NCBI RefSeq assembly: GCF_900149705.1
Contig: NZ_LT703001.1
Location: 1,240,001 to 1,304,000, forward strand
Origin: Sphingorhabdus sp. Alg231-15
Lineage (GTDB): Bacteria > Pseudomonadota > Alphaproteobacteria > Sphingomonadales > Sphingomonadaceae
Direction: 5' to 3'
DNA: 64,000 nt
A model generated the notes under the pieces. The model was not told the origin of the DNA. It ran no database searches and saw nothing but the letters and a program-made list of their open reading frames with translations. Of the stretch, positions 24,791 to 35,118 are shown one piece after another (positions within the stretch are counted from its first letter, which is position 1; every line of letters begins with the position of its first letter). Made by a program: the position numbers and the translations under genes.

Positions 24791-26050
24791 TTAAAAATTC
24801 CCCCGGATTGCCGACATCAACCGCCCAATTACCGCAGAACCGGCATATTTGTGGACGTTTTGATGGCTACTGGAAAGCGATCTGAGGTCGACAGGTTCTT
24901 GCGAGGCATAAAGCGCGAGACCCGCCAGACCGACAAAACCCGGACCGCTATGCGCATCTGGCAACGCCGTCAGACCGGTAGGCCGTCCGATGCGAACGGT
25001 TTGACCCAATGCTGACTGCGCGTAATCCGCAATCCCTTTTAGCTCAGCACCACCGCCACATAGCACGACCTGCCGTCCAACCGGTCCGGTAAAACCAAGT
25101 GTTTTCAGCGTCTGGCCAATTTCACCAATGAGATGATCAAGGCGTTGACGGATAACTCCGATGAGCTGCGCTTTTGTAATGCGACCCTCTTCGTCGGTTT
25201 CCGGTCCCGTCTCATCCAGTTGCAGATCAATCACGTCATGATTGTCTCGCGGGCTGGTCGTCGCCGATCCATGAAAACATTTAATCCGCTCGGCCTGCGC
25301 GCGGCGCAAACCAAAGGATGATGCAATATCGTCGGTAATATCTGCAGCGCCATAAGGCAGTGTCGCAAGACCGACCAGCATACCCCCTGCAAACAACGAA
25401 ACGTTGGTAACCTCTGCTCCCAGTTCGACCAGTGCGACGCCCAGCTCACGTTCTTCCTTGGACAGACAGGCTGTGCCAGCCGCAATGGGAGACGCGATAA
25501 TCGATTTCACGTTAAGATGGGCACCACGCACACTCATGTCGATATTGCGTACCGGCGATGCGTCAGCAAGGATCACATGGATGTCCACGCCCAGACGGTC
25601 AGCATGCAGGCCCTTCGGCTTCTTCACTCCGGCCAGTCCATCTATTGTGTAGAGCGCAGGCTGTGCGTGCAGGACCATCTTGCCTTGTGGATCGATGCTG
25701 TTGCGTCCGGCATTCAACAGATGGTCAATATCCTCCTGCTCAATCCGGTGACCGCCGAGTTCTGTTTCAACAGATGTCAGCATGCTGTTCAAACCACCGG
25801 CCGAAAAGCTCACCCAGACATCATCAATATTGGTTCCGGCAATACGCTCAGCCTGTTCAACTGCGTCGCGGACATCCAGTTCGGTCCGTTCGGTATCGGC
25901 AATATAACCGCGCTTCACGCCTTTGCTGGCACGCTGCCCGGTTCCCAGCACGGTAATATCGCCATTGTCCATCCGACCAGCGATCATCGCGGTGATCTTG
26001 GACGATCCAATATCCAAAGCGGTAAAAATCTTTTCTACCCGTGCTGCCAT
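24791..26050 (-). CDS. ftsA: Cell division protein FtsA
   Basis: A 419-residue actin-like ATPase that tethers FtsZ to the inner membrane. The phosphate-1 motif FTALDIGSSKITAMIAG is at 9-25, the 1C domain follows (GVDIHVILADASPVRNI), and VALVELGAEVTNVSLFAGGML gives phosphate 2 and VVLCGGGAELKGIADYAQ the adenosine motif. The C-terminus ends in a short amphipathic segment (VIGRLMSAIRGNF) that fits the membrane-targeting helix. It lies 61 nt after ftsQ. Confidence 0.97.
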   Translation of the reverse strand: MAARVEKIFTALDIGSSKITAMIAGRMDNGDITVLGTGQRASKGVKRGYIADTERTELDVRDAVEQAERIAGTNIDDVWVSFSAGGLNSMLTSVETELGGHRIEQEDIDHLLNAGRNSIDPQGKMVLHAQPALYTIDGLAGVKKPKGLHADRLGVDIHVILADASPVRNIDMSVRGAHLNVKSIIASPIAAGTACLSKEERELGVALVELGAEVTNVSLFAGGMLVGLATLPYGAADITDDIASSFGLRRAQAERIKCFHGSATTSPRDNHDVIDLQLDETGPETDEEGRITKAQLIGVIRQRLDHLIGEIGQTLKTLGFTGPVGRQVVLCGGGAELKGIADYAQSALGQTVRIGRPTGLTALPDAHSGPGFVGLAGLALYASQEPVDLRSLSSSHQNVHKYAGSAVIGRLMSAIRGNF

Positions 26051-26111
26051 TTGTCTGTTCCCTTATTTCCTTTTTGCTGCCTCATGGTGCCCCCAATCGA
26101 TAGCGTCTTGT

Positions 26112-26999
26112 TTAACCCTCTGGTTCTGGTGATGTCTCGGCCTTCGGCGGCATCCGAAGATAAGCGCGTTCTGAATCGCGCAGATCAAAATGAACAACCC
26201 CACGTCCGAGCAAGCGATTAACTCCGTCCATTCGGGCAAAGTTGAGCAGGGCCGCGGCCGCTGTCTCTTCACCTTCCGGCAATGCGAGCGTTTCCCCGCT
26301 TTCAAATTCCAGATTCCAGCGCCGATTACCGATCCAGGTCGCGCCTGTCACCATCGGACTGAGTGCCGGTGCAACGTTCAGTAACTTGGTAAGTTCCGGC
26401 ACGCGTTTATTGGCTTTTTTACCCACAATCACAGGCAGATCTGGCATTTCTTCCTGCCGTATCTGTTGCAACGGGTATCCCGTCTGGTCGATCAGGGACA
26501 ATTTGCCATCCCGCTGCCAGACGGCTGCGGGTTCCCGTTCGACAATTTCGACCACCAATGTGTCGGGCAAGCGGCGCGAGATCCGAGCATCCTTGATCCA
26601 GCCATTGCCCATCAGGTCTTCGCGCACCTGATCAATATCAACCAGCATCATGGAACGGTCTTTTTGTGCCAATGTGATTTCATAGACTTTCAGCTCGTCG
26701 ATCCGATTGACGCCGGTGACTTCGACCCGCTTCACTTCAAATCCAGCGGCGCCGACAGAGGTAGCAATCTGACTGCTGATGCGTTCGTTGATACCGGTAT
26801 AATGCGCAACGCTGTAAGCGCCCAATATAAACACGCCGACCAACCCCCAGGTCAAACCTTTCTGTACCTGTGCCTCGGTCACCGGCATGGCCCGCAGAAT
26901 CTTGTCAAAGATCGAGACCTGACGCACTTTTTTCCTGCTCGCCTTGCGAGGCTTAGCTTTGGACTTCTTATTTGTCCGTCTCACTGATGCTGCTGTCAT
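26112..26999 (-). CDS. ftsQ: Cell division protein FtsQ
   Basis: A 295-residue bitopic division protein. A very basic cytoplasmic tail (residues 1-27, KKSKAKPRKASRKK) precedes one membrane segment at about 48-66 (GLTWGLVGVFILGAYSVAHY). The periplasmic part starts with a POTRA domain (FEVKRVEVTGVNRIDELKVYEITLAQKDRSMMLVDIDQVREDLMGNGWIKDARISRRLPDTLVVEIVEREPAAVWQ), followed by the FtsQ beta domain. It scaffolds FtsL and FtsB. It starts 10 nt after ddl. Confidence 0.96.
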   Translation of the reverse strand: MTAASVRRTNKKSKAKPRKASRKKVRQVSIFDKILRAMPVTEAQVQKGLTWGLVGVFILGAYSVAHYTGINERISSQIATSVGAAGFEVKRVEVTGVNRIDELKVYEITLAQKDRSMMLVDIDQVREDLMGNGWIKDARISRRLPDTLVVEIVEREPAAVWQRDGKLSLIDQTGYPLQQIRQEEMPDLPVIVGKKANKRVPELTKLLNVAPALSPMVTGATWIGNRRWNLEFESGETLALPEGEETAAAALLNFARMDGVNRLLGRGVVHFDLRDSERAYLRMPPKAETSPEPEG

Positions 27000-27009
27000 C
27001 GCCTTTTCC

Positions 27010-27957
27010 TCATTTAAGGGCTTCCCTAACGATCATTTCGACCAGTTCTTCGTAACTAATTCCCATTTGCCTAGCCTGTTCCGGCACCAGGCTGAGCGGT
27101 GTCATGCCGGGCTGGGTGTTGGTCTCCAACACAAACAGACCATCCGCGTCCAATTCGTCATCCCAGCGATAGTCTGTCCGGGATGTCCCTTTGCAACCCA
27201 GAACCTGATGCGCGCGCAACGCATAGTCGAGGCAGAGTTTTTCAATATCGGCGGGAATTTCCGCCGGGCAGATATGCTCGGTCAAACCTTCGGTATATTT
27301 AGCATCATAATCGTAGAAACCGGCTTTGGTTCTTAGCTCAGTTACACATAGAGCTTTGCTGCCGACGACAGCCGTCGTCAGTTCGCGGCCCTTGATAAAA
27401 GGCTCCGCGAGAAGCTCGTCAAATTCCTGCCAGGGTCCCGATACATCTCGGCCTATTGGATTGCCGTAATTACCCTGATCGGTGACGATGGCCACACCGA
27501 CCGAGGAGCCTTCGTTGACCGGTTTCAGAACATAGGGTCGTGGCAGAGGATCGGCTTCAAATATGTCCTTGCTCTTGACCATCTTGCCGTCGGGCATTGG
27601 GATACCAGCAGGCACCAATTGCTGTTTGGTCAATTCCTTGTCGATGGCGATGACCGACGTCACCAGTCCGCTATGTGTATAGGGGATCTGCATCAGATCA
27701 AGCATGCCCTGCACCGTGCCGTCCTCACCGGGACAACCATGCAACGCATTGAACACGACGTCCGGCTTCACGCCGTCCAATACCATCGCGACATTGCGGT
27801 CCATATCGATACGCGTCACCTTGTGGCCATTTTTCTCAAGCGCAGCGGCTACGTCGTTGCCGCTCATCAGCGAAACCTCACGCTCGGCGGACCAGCCACC
27901 CATCAATACTGCGACGTGGAGTTTTTCCGGGAGTTTTTCCGGGAGTTTATCGCTCAT
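27010..27957 (-). CDS. ddl: D-alanine--D-alanine ligase
   Basis: A 315-residue ATP-grasp enzyme joining two D-alanines for the peptidoglycan stem. Motifs include VAVLMGGWSAEREVSLMSG near 15-33, NALHGCPGEDGTVQG, YVLKPVNEGSSVGV and the C-terminal metal/ATP segment LFVLETNTQPGMTPLSLVPEQA. The ATG at 27957 is chosen because it overlaps the murB stop as ATGA; a longer frame up to 27987 reads into murB. The N-terminus contains a duplicated LPEKLPEKL caused by a 12-bp tandem repeat. Confidence 0.96.
   Translation of the reverse strand: MSDKLPEKLPEKLHVAVLMGGWSAEREVSLMSGNDVAAALEKNGHKVTRIDMDRNVAMVLDGVKPDVVFNALHGCPGEDGTVQGMLDLMQIPYTHSGLVTSVIAIDKELTKQQLVPAGIPMPDGKMVKSKDIFEADPLPRPYVLKPVNEGSSVGVAIVTDQGNYGNPIGRDVSGPWQEFDELLAEPFIKGRELTTAVVGSKALCVTELRTKAGFYDYDAKYTEGLTEHICPAEIPADIEKLCLDYALRAHQVLGCKGTSRTDYRWDDELDADGLFVLETNTQPGMTPLSLVPEQARQMGISYEELVEMIVREALK
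27919..27942. repeat. 12-bp tandem duplication in the ddl 5' end
   Basis: GAGTTTTTCCGG occurs twice head to tail (27919-27930 and 27931-27942), followed by a partial third copy GAGTTTA. In the minus-strand frame it adds four residues (Leu-Pro-Glu-Lys) to the Ddl N-terminus, ahead of the catalytic fold. Confidence 0.9.
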
Positions 27958-28871
27958 GCTTCGTCCCCCACGCGCTGAATTTCCCATTGTAGTTCGACGC
28001 CGCTATGCTCTTTCACCCGCCGGCGCACTTCTTCGCCGAGGGTTTCAATATCCGCCGAGGTTGCACCGCCCAGATTGAGCAGGAAGTTGCAGTGTTTCTC
28101 TGACACCTGCGCTTGGCCGATTTGCAAACCACGACAACCGGCTTCATCGACCAGTTGCCATGCCTTGTGCCCATCGGGGTTTTTGAAAGTCGAGCCGCCG
28201 GTTTTGGAACGCAATGGCTGCGAAGCCTCACGTTCGTCGGCAATGCGTTTCATTTCTGCTCCGATAATTTCCGGTTCACCATCGGTTCCGCGCAGCGTTG
28301 CGCTGACCACGATCGCACCTTCCGGCAATTCAGAATGGCGATAGGTATATCCCATTTCGGTCAGCGAGATCGTTTTCAATTCACCGGTTCTCAGAACCAC
28401 GTCCGCGCTCTCCAGGATGTCACAGACTTCCCGGCCATAGGCACCAGCATTCATCCGAACCGCTCCACCAATTGTACCGGGAATACCGCGCAAAAATTCC
28501 ATGCCCGCAATGCCATGATCGCGCGCCATGCTAGCAGCGGAAATACCGGGTGCACCGGCACCGCAAATCAGTATATTATCTATTCCGAACCGTCCCTTGC
28601 CAACGGTTTCAATCCCGGCAAAGGCCTTGCCCAATCGCACCGTCACGCCGCGTTTTCCACCATCGCGAATGATAAGATTGGACCCCAACCCCAACGGCCA
28701 AACAGGAATAGCTGGGTCTAGGTCCCGCAAAAATTGCTGCAGGTCTTCAATATCCTTGGGCGCAAACAACCATTCGGCCGGACCACCGCTTTTGAACCAG
28801 ACGAGCGGCGCCAGCGGTGCTTCGGCGGTTAGCTTGCCGCGGGTTTCTGGGAGGGTTGTGGCCACCGTCAT
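27954..28871 (-). CDS. murB: UDP-N-acetylenolpyruvoylglucosamine reductase
   Basis: A 305-residue FAD enzyme that reduces UDP-GlcNAc-enolpyruvate to UDP-MurNAc with NADPH. Visible are [16 protein letters not shown] (FAD domain, near 32-47), [30 protein letters not shown] and the active-site [27 protein letters not shown] with the catalytic Ser. The start at 28871 is chosen because it overlaps the murC stop as ATGA; a longer in-frame start at 28913 lies inside murC. Confidence 0.96.
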   Translation of the reverse strand: MTVATTLPETRGKLTAEAPLAPLVWFKSGGPAEWLFAPKDIEDLQQFLRDLDPAIPVWPLGLGSNLIIRDGGKRGVTVRLGKAFAGIETVGKGRFGIDNILICGAGAPGISAASMARDHGIAGMEFLRGIPGTIGGAVRMNAGAYGREVCDILESADVVLRTGELKTISLTEMGYTYRHSELPEGAIVVSATLRGTDGEPEIIGAEMKRIADEREASQPLRSKTGGSTFKNPDGHKAWQLVDEAGCRGLQIGQAQVSEKHCNFLLNLGGATSADIETLGEEVRRRVKEHSGVELQWEIQRVGDEA

Positions 28872-30274
28872 GACCGCACCGCTTTCATGCCATCGGCCAG
28901 TCCCGCCGCCCATTTGGTAATATCTCCTGCGCCAAGGCAGACGATCATGTCCTTGTCTTCCGCAACCTCGGCAAGGCGTTGAGTCAAATCCGCTTCGTCC
29001 GCCACGGTTTCCGCCACCCTATGTCCGCGTTTGCGTAGGCCAGCGGCAAGAGCTTCGCTGTCCACGCCATCTATCGGATCTTCGCCAGCGACGAAAACTG
29101 GCGTCACATAGACCATGTCGGCATCGTTAAACGCTTGCTGAAAATCTTCCATATGGTCGCGCAGCCGGGTGAACCGATGCGGCTGGACTACGGCAATGAC
29201 GCGACCCTCTGCGCCTTCGCGTGCGGCAGAAAGCACTGCGCGGATTTCGACCGGGTGGTGACCATAGTCGTCGATGATCGACACTCCATCCACTTCACCA
29301 ACCTTGGTGAAGCGCCGCTTGACGCCGCCAAATTGATCGAAGCCACTGGCAATCTGTTCGTCGCTCATGCCCATTTCGAGGCCGACCGCCACGGCTGCTA
29401 TCGCGTTTTCTACATTGTGCCGCCCGGGCATCGGCAGCGTGATGCCTTCGATGGTCCGCGTCTCGCCATCGCGGTCGCGCACGACCACATCAAAGCGATT
29501 ACCGCCGGGAATTGGGGTTACATTGACGCCCTTCACATCGGCCTGCGCGGAAAAGCCATAAGTGATTAGACGCCGGTCACGGATACGCGGCAGGATCGCC
29601 TGCACTTCCGGGTGATCGAGACACAGGATCGCTGCACCATAAAAGGGCACATTTTCGATAAACTCGACGAAACTGTCCTTGATCTTGTCAAAGCTGCCAT
29701 AATGATCGAGATGTTCCGGGTCGATATTGGTGACAACCGCAATCGTGCCATCAAGACGCAGGAAGCTGCCATCGCTTTCATCCGCTTCAACCACCATCCA
29801 TTCGCTGTCGCCCAGCCGTGCATTGGAGCCATAGCTGTTGATGATCCCGCCATTGATCACGGTTGGATCTATCCCGCCAGCATCCAACATCGCCGCGACC
29901 ATCGAGGTGGTCGTCGTCTTGCCATGGGTCCCAGCAATCGCGATCGTCCGCTTCAACCGCATCAGTTCAGCCAGCATTTCCGCGCGCCGGACAAGCGGAA
30001 TACGGTCTTCCAGAGCCTTTTCCACTTCCGGATTGCCGCGCTTGACAGCGGTCGAGATGACCACAACGGCAGTGCCTTCGACATTCTCCGCCTTCTGGCC
30101 GATGGTCACCTTGATACCCTTGGCGCGTAAACCTTCGACAATATAGCTTTCGGCCATATCGGAACCCTGCACCTGATAGCCGAGATTATGCATGACTTCG
30201 GCAATGCCGGACATACCGATACCGCCGATACCGACGAAATGGATCGTGCCAATATCTGTGCCGACACCCTTCAT
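28868..30274 (-). CDS. murC: UDP-N-acetylmuramate--L-alanine ligase
   Basis: A 468-residue Mur ligase adding L-Ala to UDP-MurNAc. It begins with the UDP-binding Rossmann motif [23 protein letters not shown] (near 11-33), has the ATP P-loop [18 protein letters not shown] near 112-129, [12 protein letters not shown] and the C-terminal [12 protein letters not shown], all diagnostic for MurC among Mur ligases. It overlaps both murG and murB by 4 nt. Confidence 0.97.
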   Translation of the reverse strand: MKGVGTDIGTIHFVGIGGIGMSGIAEVMHNLGYQVQGSDMAESYIVEGLRAKGIKVTIGQKAENVEGTAVVVISTAVKRGNPEVEKALEDRIPLVRRAEMLAELMRLKRTIAIAGTHGKTTTTSMVAAMLDAGGIDPTVINGGIINSYGSNARLGDSEWMVVEADESDGSFLRLDGTIAVVTNIDPEHLDHYGSFDKIKDSFVEFIENVPFYGAAILCLDHPEVQAILPRIRDRRLITYGFSAQADVKGVNVTPIPGGNRFDVVVRDRDGETRTIEGITLPMPGRHNVENAIAAVAVGLEMGMSDEQIASGFDQFGGVKRRFTKVGEVDGVSIIDDYGHHPVEIRAVLSAAREGAEGRVIAVVQPHRFTRLRDHMEDFQQAFNDADMVYVTPVFVAGEDPIDGVDSEALAAGLRKRGHRVAETVADEADLTQRLAEVAEDKDMIVCLGAGDITKWAAGLADGMKAVRS

Positions 30275-31470
30275 TGCATGCTTTCTTTCGCCAGCACATT
30301 CTTCGCCAGTGCCGGGCGCTGGCTCGGGGACAGCTGCGGTGAGTCCGACTTGACTTTCAAAGGCTTGGACAGCGGCGAGGTGCCAATGCTTTCTACCAGA
30401 TCAGCGAGATCACTGACCGCATCGGGGCGACCACATTTGCGAGCAAAGCGCGCCGCATTTTGCAGCGCATCAGGTCCGAGCGCCATTTTCTGCATCTGTT
30501 TGGCGAGCTCCTTGGCAGTGAATTGCGGCTGCGCAATCGAACGCGCACCACCGGCGGCTACCATTTCACGGACATTTTGCGTCTGATGGTCATCGGTCGC
30601 AATCGGCAACGGGATCAGGATCGCCGGACGACCTGCTGTTGTCAGCTCGGCAATAGTCGAGGCCCCGGCGCGGCCAATCACCAGATGCGACCAGCCCAGT
30701 CGTTGGGGCAAATCCGGTAAATAGGTTGCCAGTTCCGCCGGAATATCATGTTCGGCATATTTCTCCCGCACCCGTTCGATATCCTGTTCCCGGCATTGCT
30801 GGGTCACCTGCAGACGCCGGCGCAGATGCATGGGCAGCAACGCCAGACCATCGGGCACAATGTCCGACAGGATTGTCGCACCTTGACTACCGCCCGTTAC
30901 AAGCACGCGGAAAATGCCTTCCTCGGTCAGCGGTGGATAGGGCTCCTCGCGCAGCGCAACGACTTCCTCACGCACTGGATTGCCGACCAGATGGACCTTT
31001 TCTTGATATTTGGGCTTCAGCCTTAAAATATCGGGATATGCGGTCGCAATCGCATTGACCGATCGTGCCGCCAGCCGGTTGACCCGACCCAGCACGGCGT
31101 TTTGTTCATGGACAATTGTCGGGATTTTCTTCCGGTTCGCCGCCAGCAGAGCCGGGAACGCAGGATAACCGCCAAAACCGACAACGGCGGATGGCTCAAA
31201 TGCATCATAAAGCTGCATCGCCATCTTGCGACCCTTCATGATCGCGCGTGCGCCAGATAGCCAACCGCGCGGGTCCTTGGTGATCCGGCCTGCAGGCAGG
31301 ACATGGACCTGACCGTCATCGACCATGCCGGGAATTTTTTCGCCCCGTTCATCCGTGATCAGGGCAACACGGTGACCGCGCTGAACAAGTTCCTTAGCCA
31401 GCGCATAGGCTGGAATCATATGGCCGCCGGTTCCGCCTGCGGCGAGGACATAATGTTTCGTAAAGCTCAT
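30271..31470 (-). CDS. murG: UDP-GlcNAc--MurNAc-pentapeptide-PP-undecaprenol GlcNAc transferase
   Basis: A 399-residue peripheral glycosyltransferase (GT28) that converts lipid I to lipid II at the cytoplasmic face. The first glycine loop [20 protein letters not shown] is at about 9-28, [16 protein letters not shown] gives the second loop, VTGGSQGA the third, and [28 protein letters not shown] the donor-binding part. A C-terminal extension of about 40 residues follows the usual end. It overlaps ftsW and murC by 4 nt each. Confidence 0.97.
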   Translation of the reverse strand: MSFTKHYVLAAGGTGGHMIPAYALAKELVQRGHRVALITDERGEKIPGMVDDGQVHVLPAGRITKDPRGWLSGARAIMKGRKMAMQLYDAFEPSAVVGFGGYPAFPALLAANRKKIPTIVHEQNAVLGRVNRLAARSVNAIATAYPDILRLKPKYQEKVHLVGNPVREEVVALREEPYPPLTEEGIFRVLVTGGSQGATILSDIVPDGLALLPMHLRRRLQVTQQCREQDIERVREKYAEHDIPAELATYLPDLPQRLGWSHLVIGRAGASTIAELTTAGRPAILIPLPIATDDHQTQNVREMVAAGGARSIAQPQFTAKELAKQMQKMALGPDALQNAARFARKCGRPDAVSDLADLVESIGTSPLSKPLKVKSDSPQLSPSQRPALAKNVLAKESMQ

Positions 31471-32720
31471 CTGGCCACCATCCCATTTGTGACATAAAGT
31501 GAGCGATCTAAATAGGGGTTTCTGCGCGTGAATGCCAGCAACAGTCCAACACCCAGCGACAGGGCCAGGAACGAAGAGCCGCCATAGCTTATCAGCGGCA
31601 ATGTCATGCCCTTGGAAGGGAAGAGTTGCACGTTGACCGCCATGTTGATCAATGCCTGTCCGCCAAATTGCGCGGTCAGTCCGGCGACGGCGAGAATGAT
31701 GAAATTATCTTCCTCGTCCAGAAGGCGTAAGAAGACACGGACAATGATTGCAAGATAGACCAGAGCAATAGCAACACAGGCCAGCAGTCCGAATTCCTCG
31801 CCAATGACCGAAAATATATAATCTGTATGCGCCTCAGGCAGCTTGAACTTGGCGGTTCCCAACCCCGGACCAGTGCCCAGCAGGCCACCGCCGGTTAGAG
31901 CTTTGTGCGCCAGCATAACCTGATCAAATTCATCACCGCCAAATAACCACGAATTGATCCGCTGTGTGGCCACCGGATAAAAGAAATAGGCTGCCACCAA
32001 TCCGCTCACTCCGACGCCGCCCATGACTGCTATTAATCGAGCGGAAAGCCCGGAAATCATCATCAACACAAACCAGATCCCGCAGAATATAATAGTCTGT
32101 CCCAGATTAGGCTGCATCATCAACAACAGGGCAACAACGCCTGTCAGCACAAAAGACAATGAGATCACCGGCAGTGATGGGTCCTTAACCCGCAGCGACA
32201 ACAGCCATGCTAGCGAAATGGCATAAAAGGGCTTCAGGAACTCACCGGGCTGAACCGTGGCAAATCCATAGCCAATCCAGCGCTGTGCGCCATTGACGGT
32301 CTTGCCGAAAATCGGCACCAGAAACAGCAAGGCAAAGGCTGCCACAGCGGCGATGATCGCGAACCGCCGGGCCTGTTCCTTGGGAAGCATAGACACCACC
32401 AGCATCACCGGGATACCAACAATCACCCAGCCGAGCTGGCGATAGAAATAGTAGAGCGGATCCAGCGAAACCGCGGCCGTACTATGCTTCAACGCAGTCA
32501 CAGGCGATGCCGCGGCCACTGCAATTAAGCCAATAGCAATCAAGGTCAGCATCAAAGCCAGCAACACCCGGTCCAGTTCCCAGAACCAGATTGCCAATGG
32601 TGAACGGTCACTGCGCCCGAGGCGCGATTCCAGCTGAAACCGCTTCTTTTTGAGGCCTGCGGCAATTTCGGGCAATGCACCTCCCGACGATGCACTGTTT
32701 GAGGTTGTTCCATCGGTCAT
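31467..32720 (-). CDS. ftsW: Peptidoglycan glycosyltransferase FtsW
   Basis: A 417-residue SEDS-family membrane protein with about ten hydrophobic segments, which polymerises septal glycan from lipid II together with FtsI. Family features are IFGKTVNGAQRWIGYGFATVQPGEFLKPF, GPGLGTAKFKLPEAHTDYIFSVIGEEFGLL (the conserved extracellular loop with the catalytic Asp region) and GMTLPLISYGGSSFLALSLGVGLLLAF. A cytoplasmic N-terminal tail of about 50 residues is present. It overlaps murD and murG by 4 nt. Confidence 0.96.
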   Translation of the reverse strand: MTDGTTSNSASSGGALPEIAAGLKKKRFQLESRLGRSDRSPLAIWFWELDRVLLALMLTLIAIGLIAVAAASPVTALKHSTAAVSLDPLYYFYRQLGWVIVGIPVMLVVSMLPKEQARRFAIIAAVAAFALLFLVPIFGKTVNGAQRWIGYGFATVQPGEFLKPFYAISLAWLLSLRVKDPSLPVISLSFVLTGVVALLLMMQPNLGQTIIFCGIWFVLMMISGLSARLIAVMGGVGVSGLVAAYFFYPVATQRINSWLFGGDEFDQVMLAHKALTGGGLLGTGPGLGTAKFKLPEAHTDYIFSVIGEEFGLLACVAIALVYLAIIVRVFLRLLDEEDNFIILAVAGLTAQFGGQALINMAVNVQLFPSKGMTLPLISYGGSSFLALSLGVGLLLAFTRRNPYLDRSLYVTNGMVAR

Positions 32721-34051
32721 TCTATACTGCCCCCAGCCGCTGTTCCGATTAGACTATTTTCGATGACGCTATCCACCGCATTGCGGAAGCAATCGCCCCG
32801 CGCTTCAAAATCCTTGAACTGGTCAAATGATGCACAGGCCGGTGACAACAGGACCACTTCCCCGGGTTTCGCATTGGCGGCCGCATGCTGCACCGCGGTC
32901 AAGATCATCTCGCAAGAATCCACCGGCATATGCGGGGCGAGCAATTCGCCGAACATCGGTCCGGCATCGCCAATAGTATAAGCCTGCAGGACATTACCAA
33001 AATAGGGTTTGCATTCCTTCAGATCGTCGCTTTTCGGCAGTCCACCGGCAATCCAGTGGATTTTAGGATAGGCGCCAAGGGCAGGACCGGTGGAGGCAGG
33101 ATTTGTTGCCTTGCTGTCATTTACAAATAATACGCCATCGGCCTCCGCCACGCGTTCCATCCGGTGCGGCAGTCCTTTGAAACTTGCCAAAGCGGGACGC
33201 CATTGATGTTCATGGATGCCCAAGGCTTCCGCAGCGACCACCGCAGCAATTGCATTTTGTAGATTATGAGGCCCTTGCAGCGACGGCCAATCGACCTGCC
33301 CTTCCAAAGTGACAGAGCTGCTATCCACAATATTCTGAACTCGGCCTTCATCCCGGATGAATTGCAACGCAAGTTGCGTCTTTTCATCAGCACTGCCGAA
33401 TATCGCAACATGGTTCGAACCCATCATGTCGAACAGACGCACTTTCGCTGCGGCATAAGCATCGTAATTGTCGTAGCGATCAAGATGATCCGGACTGATA
33501 TTGAGCAACATTGCAACTTCGCAATCGAGATTATGGGTCAAATCAATCTGATAGCTGGACAGTTCCAGTACATAGACGCCCCCCGCTGCCAGCGGTTCCT
33601 GCGATAGAATTGGCACACCGATATTGCCACCCATATGGGTTGGCAATGCTGCGCTTTGAATGATGTGATGCAAAAGCGCCGTGGTCGTGGACTTGCCGTT
33701 GGTGCCGGTGATTCCGACGACACGATGCGGCGGCAGCGACCGCCGTGCCTGCGCGAACAATTCGATATCACCGATAATTGGCACACCATCATCGGCCGCC
33801 TTGTCGCGGATAGGATGCGTGTTGAGCGGCACACCGGGCGACACGATTATCGCATCATAGTCGCTGAGATCAGATTCCAGTGGATCAGCGACAATGGCCT
33901 TTTCGCTGGCCGCCTCACGCAAATCCTCGCGGACATCCCAAGCCAATAATCTCGCGCCGCTGGCGTGCAGTGCATCGAGCGTCGCCATGCCGGATCGCGC
34001 CAGGCCTAAAATGGCATAGCTTTTATTGGCAAAGGCGGACGAACGCATCAT
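32717..34051 (-). CDS. murD: UDP-N-acetylmuramoylalanine--D-glutamate ligase
   Basis: A 444-residue Mur ligase adding D-Glu to UDP-MurNAc-L-Ala. The Rossmann start [28 protein letters not shown] is followed by [13 protein letters not shown], the P-loop [20 protein letters not shown] near 112-131, [10 protein letters not shown] and [11 protein letters not shown], the last being diagnostic of MurD. It overlaps mraY and ftsW by 4 nt. Confidence 0.97.
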   Translation of the reverse strand: MMRSSAFANKSYAILGLARSGMATLDALHASGARLLAWDVREDLREAASEKAIVADPLESDLSDYDAIIVSPGVPLNTHPIRDKAADDGVPIIGDIELFAQARRSLPPHRVVGITGTNGKSTTTALLHHIIQSAALPTHMGGNIGVPILSQEPLAAGGVYVLELSSYQIDLTHNLDCEVAMLLNISPDHLDRYDNYDAYAAAKVRLFDMMGSNHVAIFGSADEKTQLALQFIRDEGRVQNIVDSSSVTLEGQVDWPSLQGPHNLQNAIAAVVAAEALGIHEHQWRPALASFKGLPHRMERVAEADGVLFVNDSKATNPASTGPALGAYPKIHWIAGGLPKSDDLKECKPYFGNVLQAYTIGDAGPMFGELLAPHMPVDSCEMILTAVQHAAANAKPGEVVLLSPACASFDQFKDFEARGDCFRNAVDSVIENSLIGTAAGGSIE

Positions 34052-35118
34052 CTGAGTTTTAGTGTCGCAAGCCCGGCCAGTGCCAGAACCAGACTGATGA
34101 TCCAGAAGCGGATCACGACGGTGGATTCAGACCAGCCCAGCTGCTCGAAATGATGATGAATCGGAGCCATGCGGAAAACCCGCTTGCCGGTGCGTTTGAA
34201 GAAAAAGACCTGAACAATAACGGAAACCGCCTCCAGAACAAAAAGCCCGCCAACAATAGCGAGAACAATTTCATGATGGATTGAAACGGCAATTGCACCC
34301 AATGCACCGCCAAGGGCGAGGCTGCCGGTATCGCCCATGAATACCGCAGCGGGCGGCGCGTTGAACCAGAGAAAAGCCAGACAGGCGCCTATGATACAGG
34401 CACAGAAGATCGCCAGTTCTCCGGCGCCCGCAACAAAGGGAATACCGAGATATTCGGAAAACACCGCGTTGCCTGACAAATAGACTAGAATCAGGAAGGT
34501 TGCACTGGCGATCGCTACCGGCATGGTTGCCAAGCCATCGAGGCCATCGGTCAGGTTTACCGCATTGCCAGAGCCAACAATCACAAACATAGCAAAGGGG
34601 AAATAGAACCAACCAAGATTAATCTGTACGTCATTAAAAAACGGCACATAGAGGTTGGTACCGATCTGCTGGACAATGATCCATGTTGCAAATCCGGCTA
34701 CAATAAACTCCATCAACAGTCGGACACGACCGGGGACGCCTTTGTGACTGGCTTTGCTGACTTTGTCATAGTCATCCATAAAGCCTATCGCCCCGAAACC
34801 CAGCGTCACGAAGATACAAACCCAGACGAAGATATTACTCAGGTCCATCCACAGCAAAGTGGAGATAACCACTGAAAGCAAAATCATCAGGCCGCCCATG
34901 GTCGGCGTACCGGCTTTTTTCAGGTGCGTAATCGGCCCGTCCTCGCGGATAGGCTGGCCCTTGCCCTGTTTCATCCGCAGCATGCTGATGAATCTCGGTC
35001 CAATCAACATGCCAATAAACAATGCGGTTGCAACCGCTGCACCCGAACGGAAACTCAAATAACGAAAGACATTGAATATGCCTTCAAAATCAAGCCATTG
35101 CGCCAATAGATAAAACAT
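34048..35118 (-). CDS. mraY: Phospho-N-acetylmuramoyl-pentapeptide-transferase
   Basis: A 356-residue polytopic inner-membrane enzyme that forms lipid I on undecaprenyl phosphate. Signature regions are [32 protein letters not shown] (near 49-80), the Asp pair in [40 protein letters not shown] and the histidine loop [23 protein letters not shown] near the C-terminus. Its ATG shares one base with the murF stop (TAATG). Confidence 0.97.
   Translation of the reverse strand: MFYLLAQWLDFEGIFNVFRYLSFRSGAAVATALFIGMLIGPRFISMLRMKQGKGQPIREDGPITHLKKAGTPTMGGLMILLSVVISTLLWMDLSNIFVWVCIFVTLGFGAIGFMDDYDKVSKASHKGVPGRVRLLMEFIVAGFATWIIVQQIGTNLYVPFFNDVQINLGWFYFPFAMFVIVGSGNAVNLTDGLDGLATMPVAIASATFLILVYLSGNAVFSEYLGIPFVAGAGELAIFCACIIGACLAFLWFNAPPAAVFMGDTGSLALGGALGAIAVSIHHEIVLAIVGGLFVLEAVSVIVQVFFFKRTGKRVFRMAPIHHHFEQLGWSESTVVIRFWIISLVLALAGLATLKLR

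Noticed and set aside
24700-24800. CtrA-type TTAA sites upstream of ftsZ
   Set aside because: TTAA words are present but not at the 7-nt spacing of the CtrA box, so no site is claimed.
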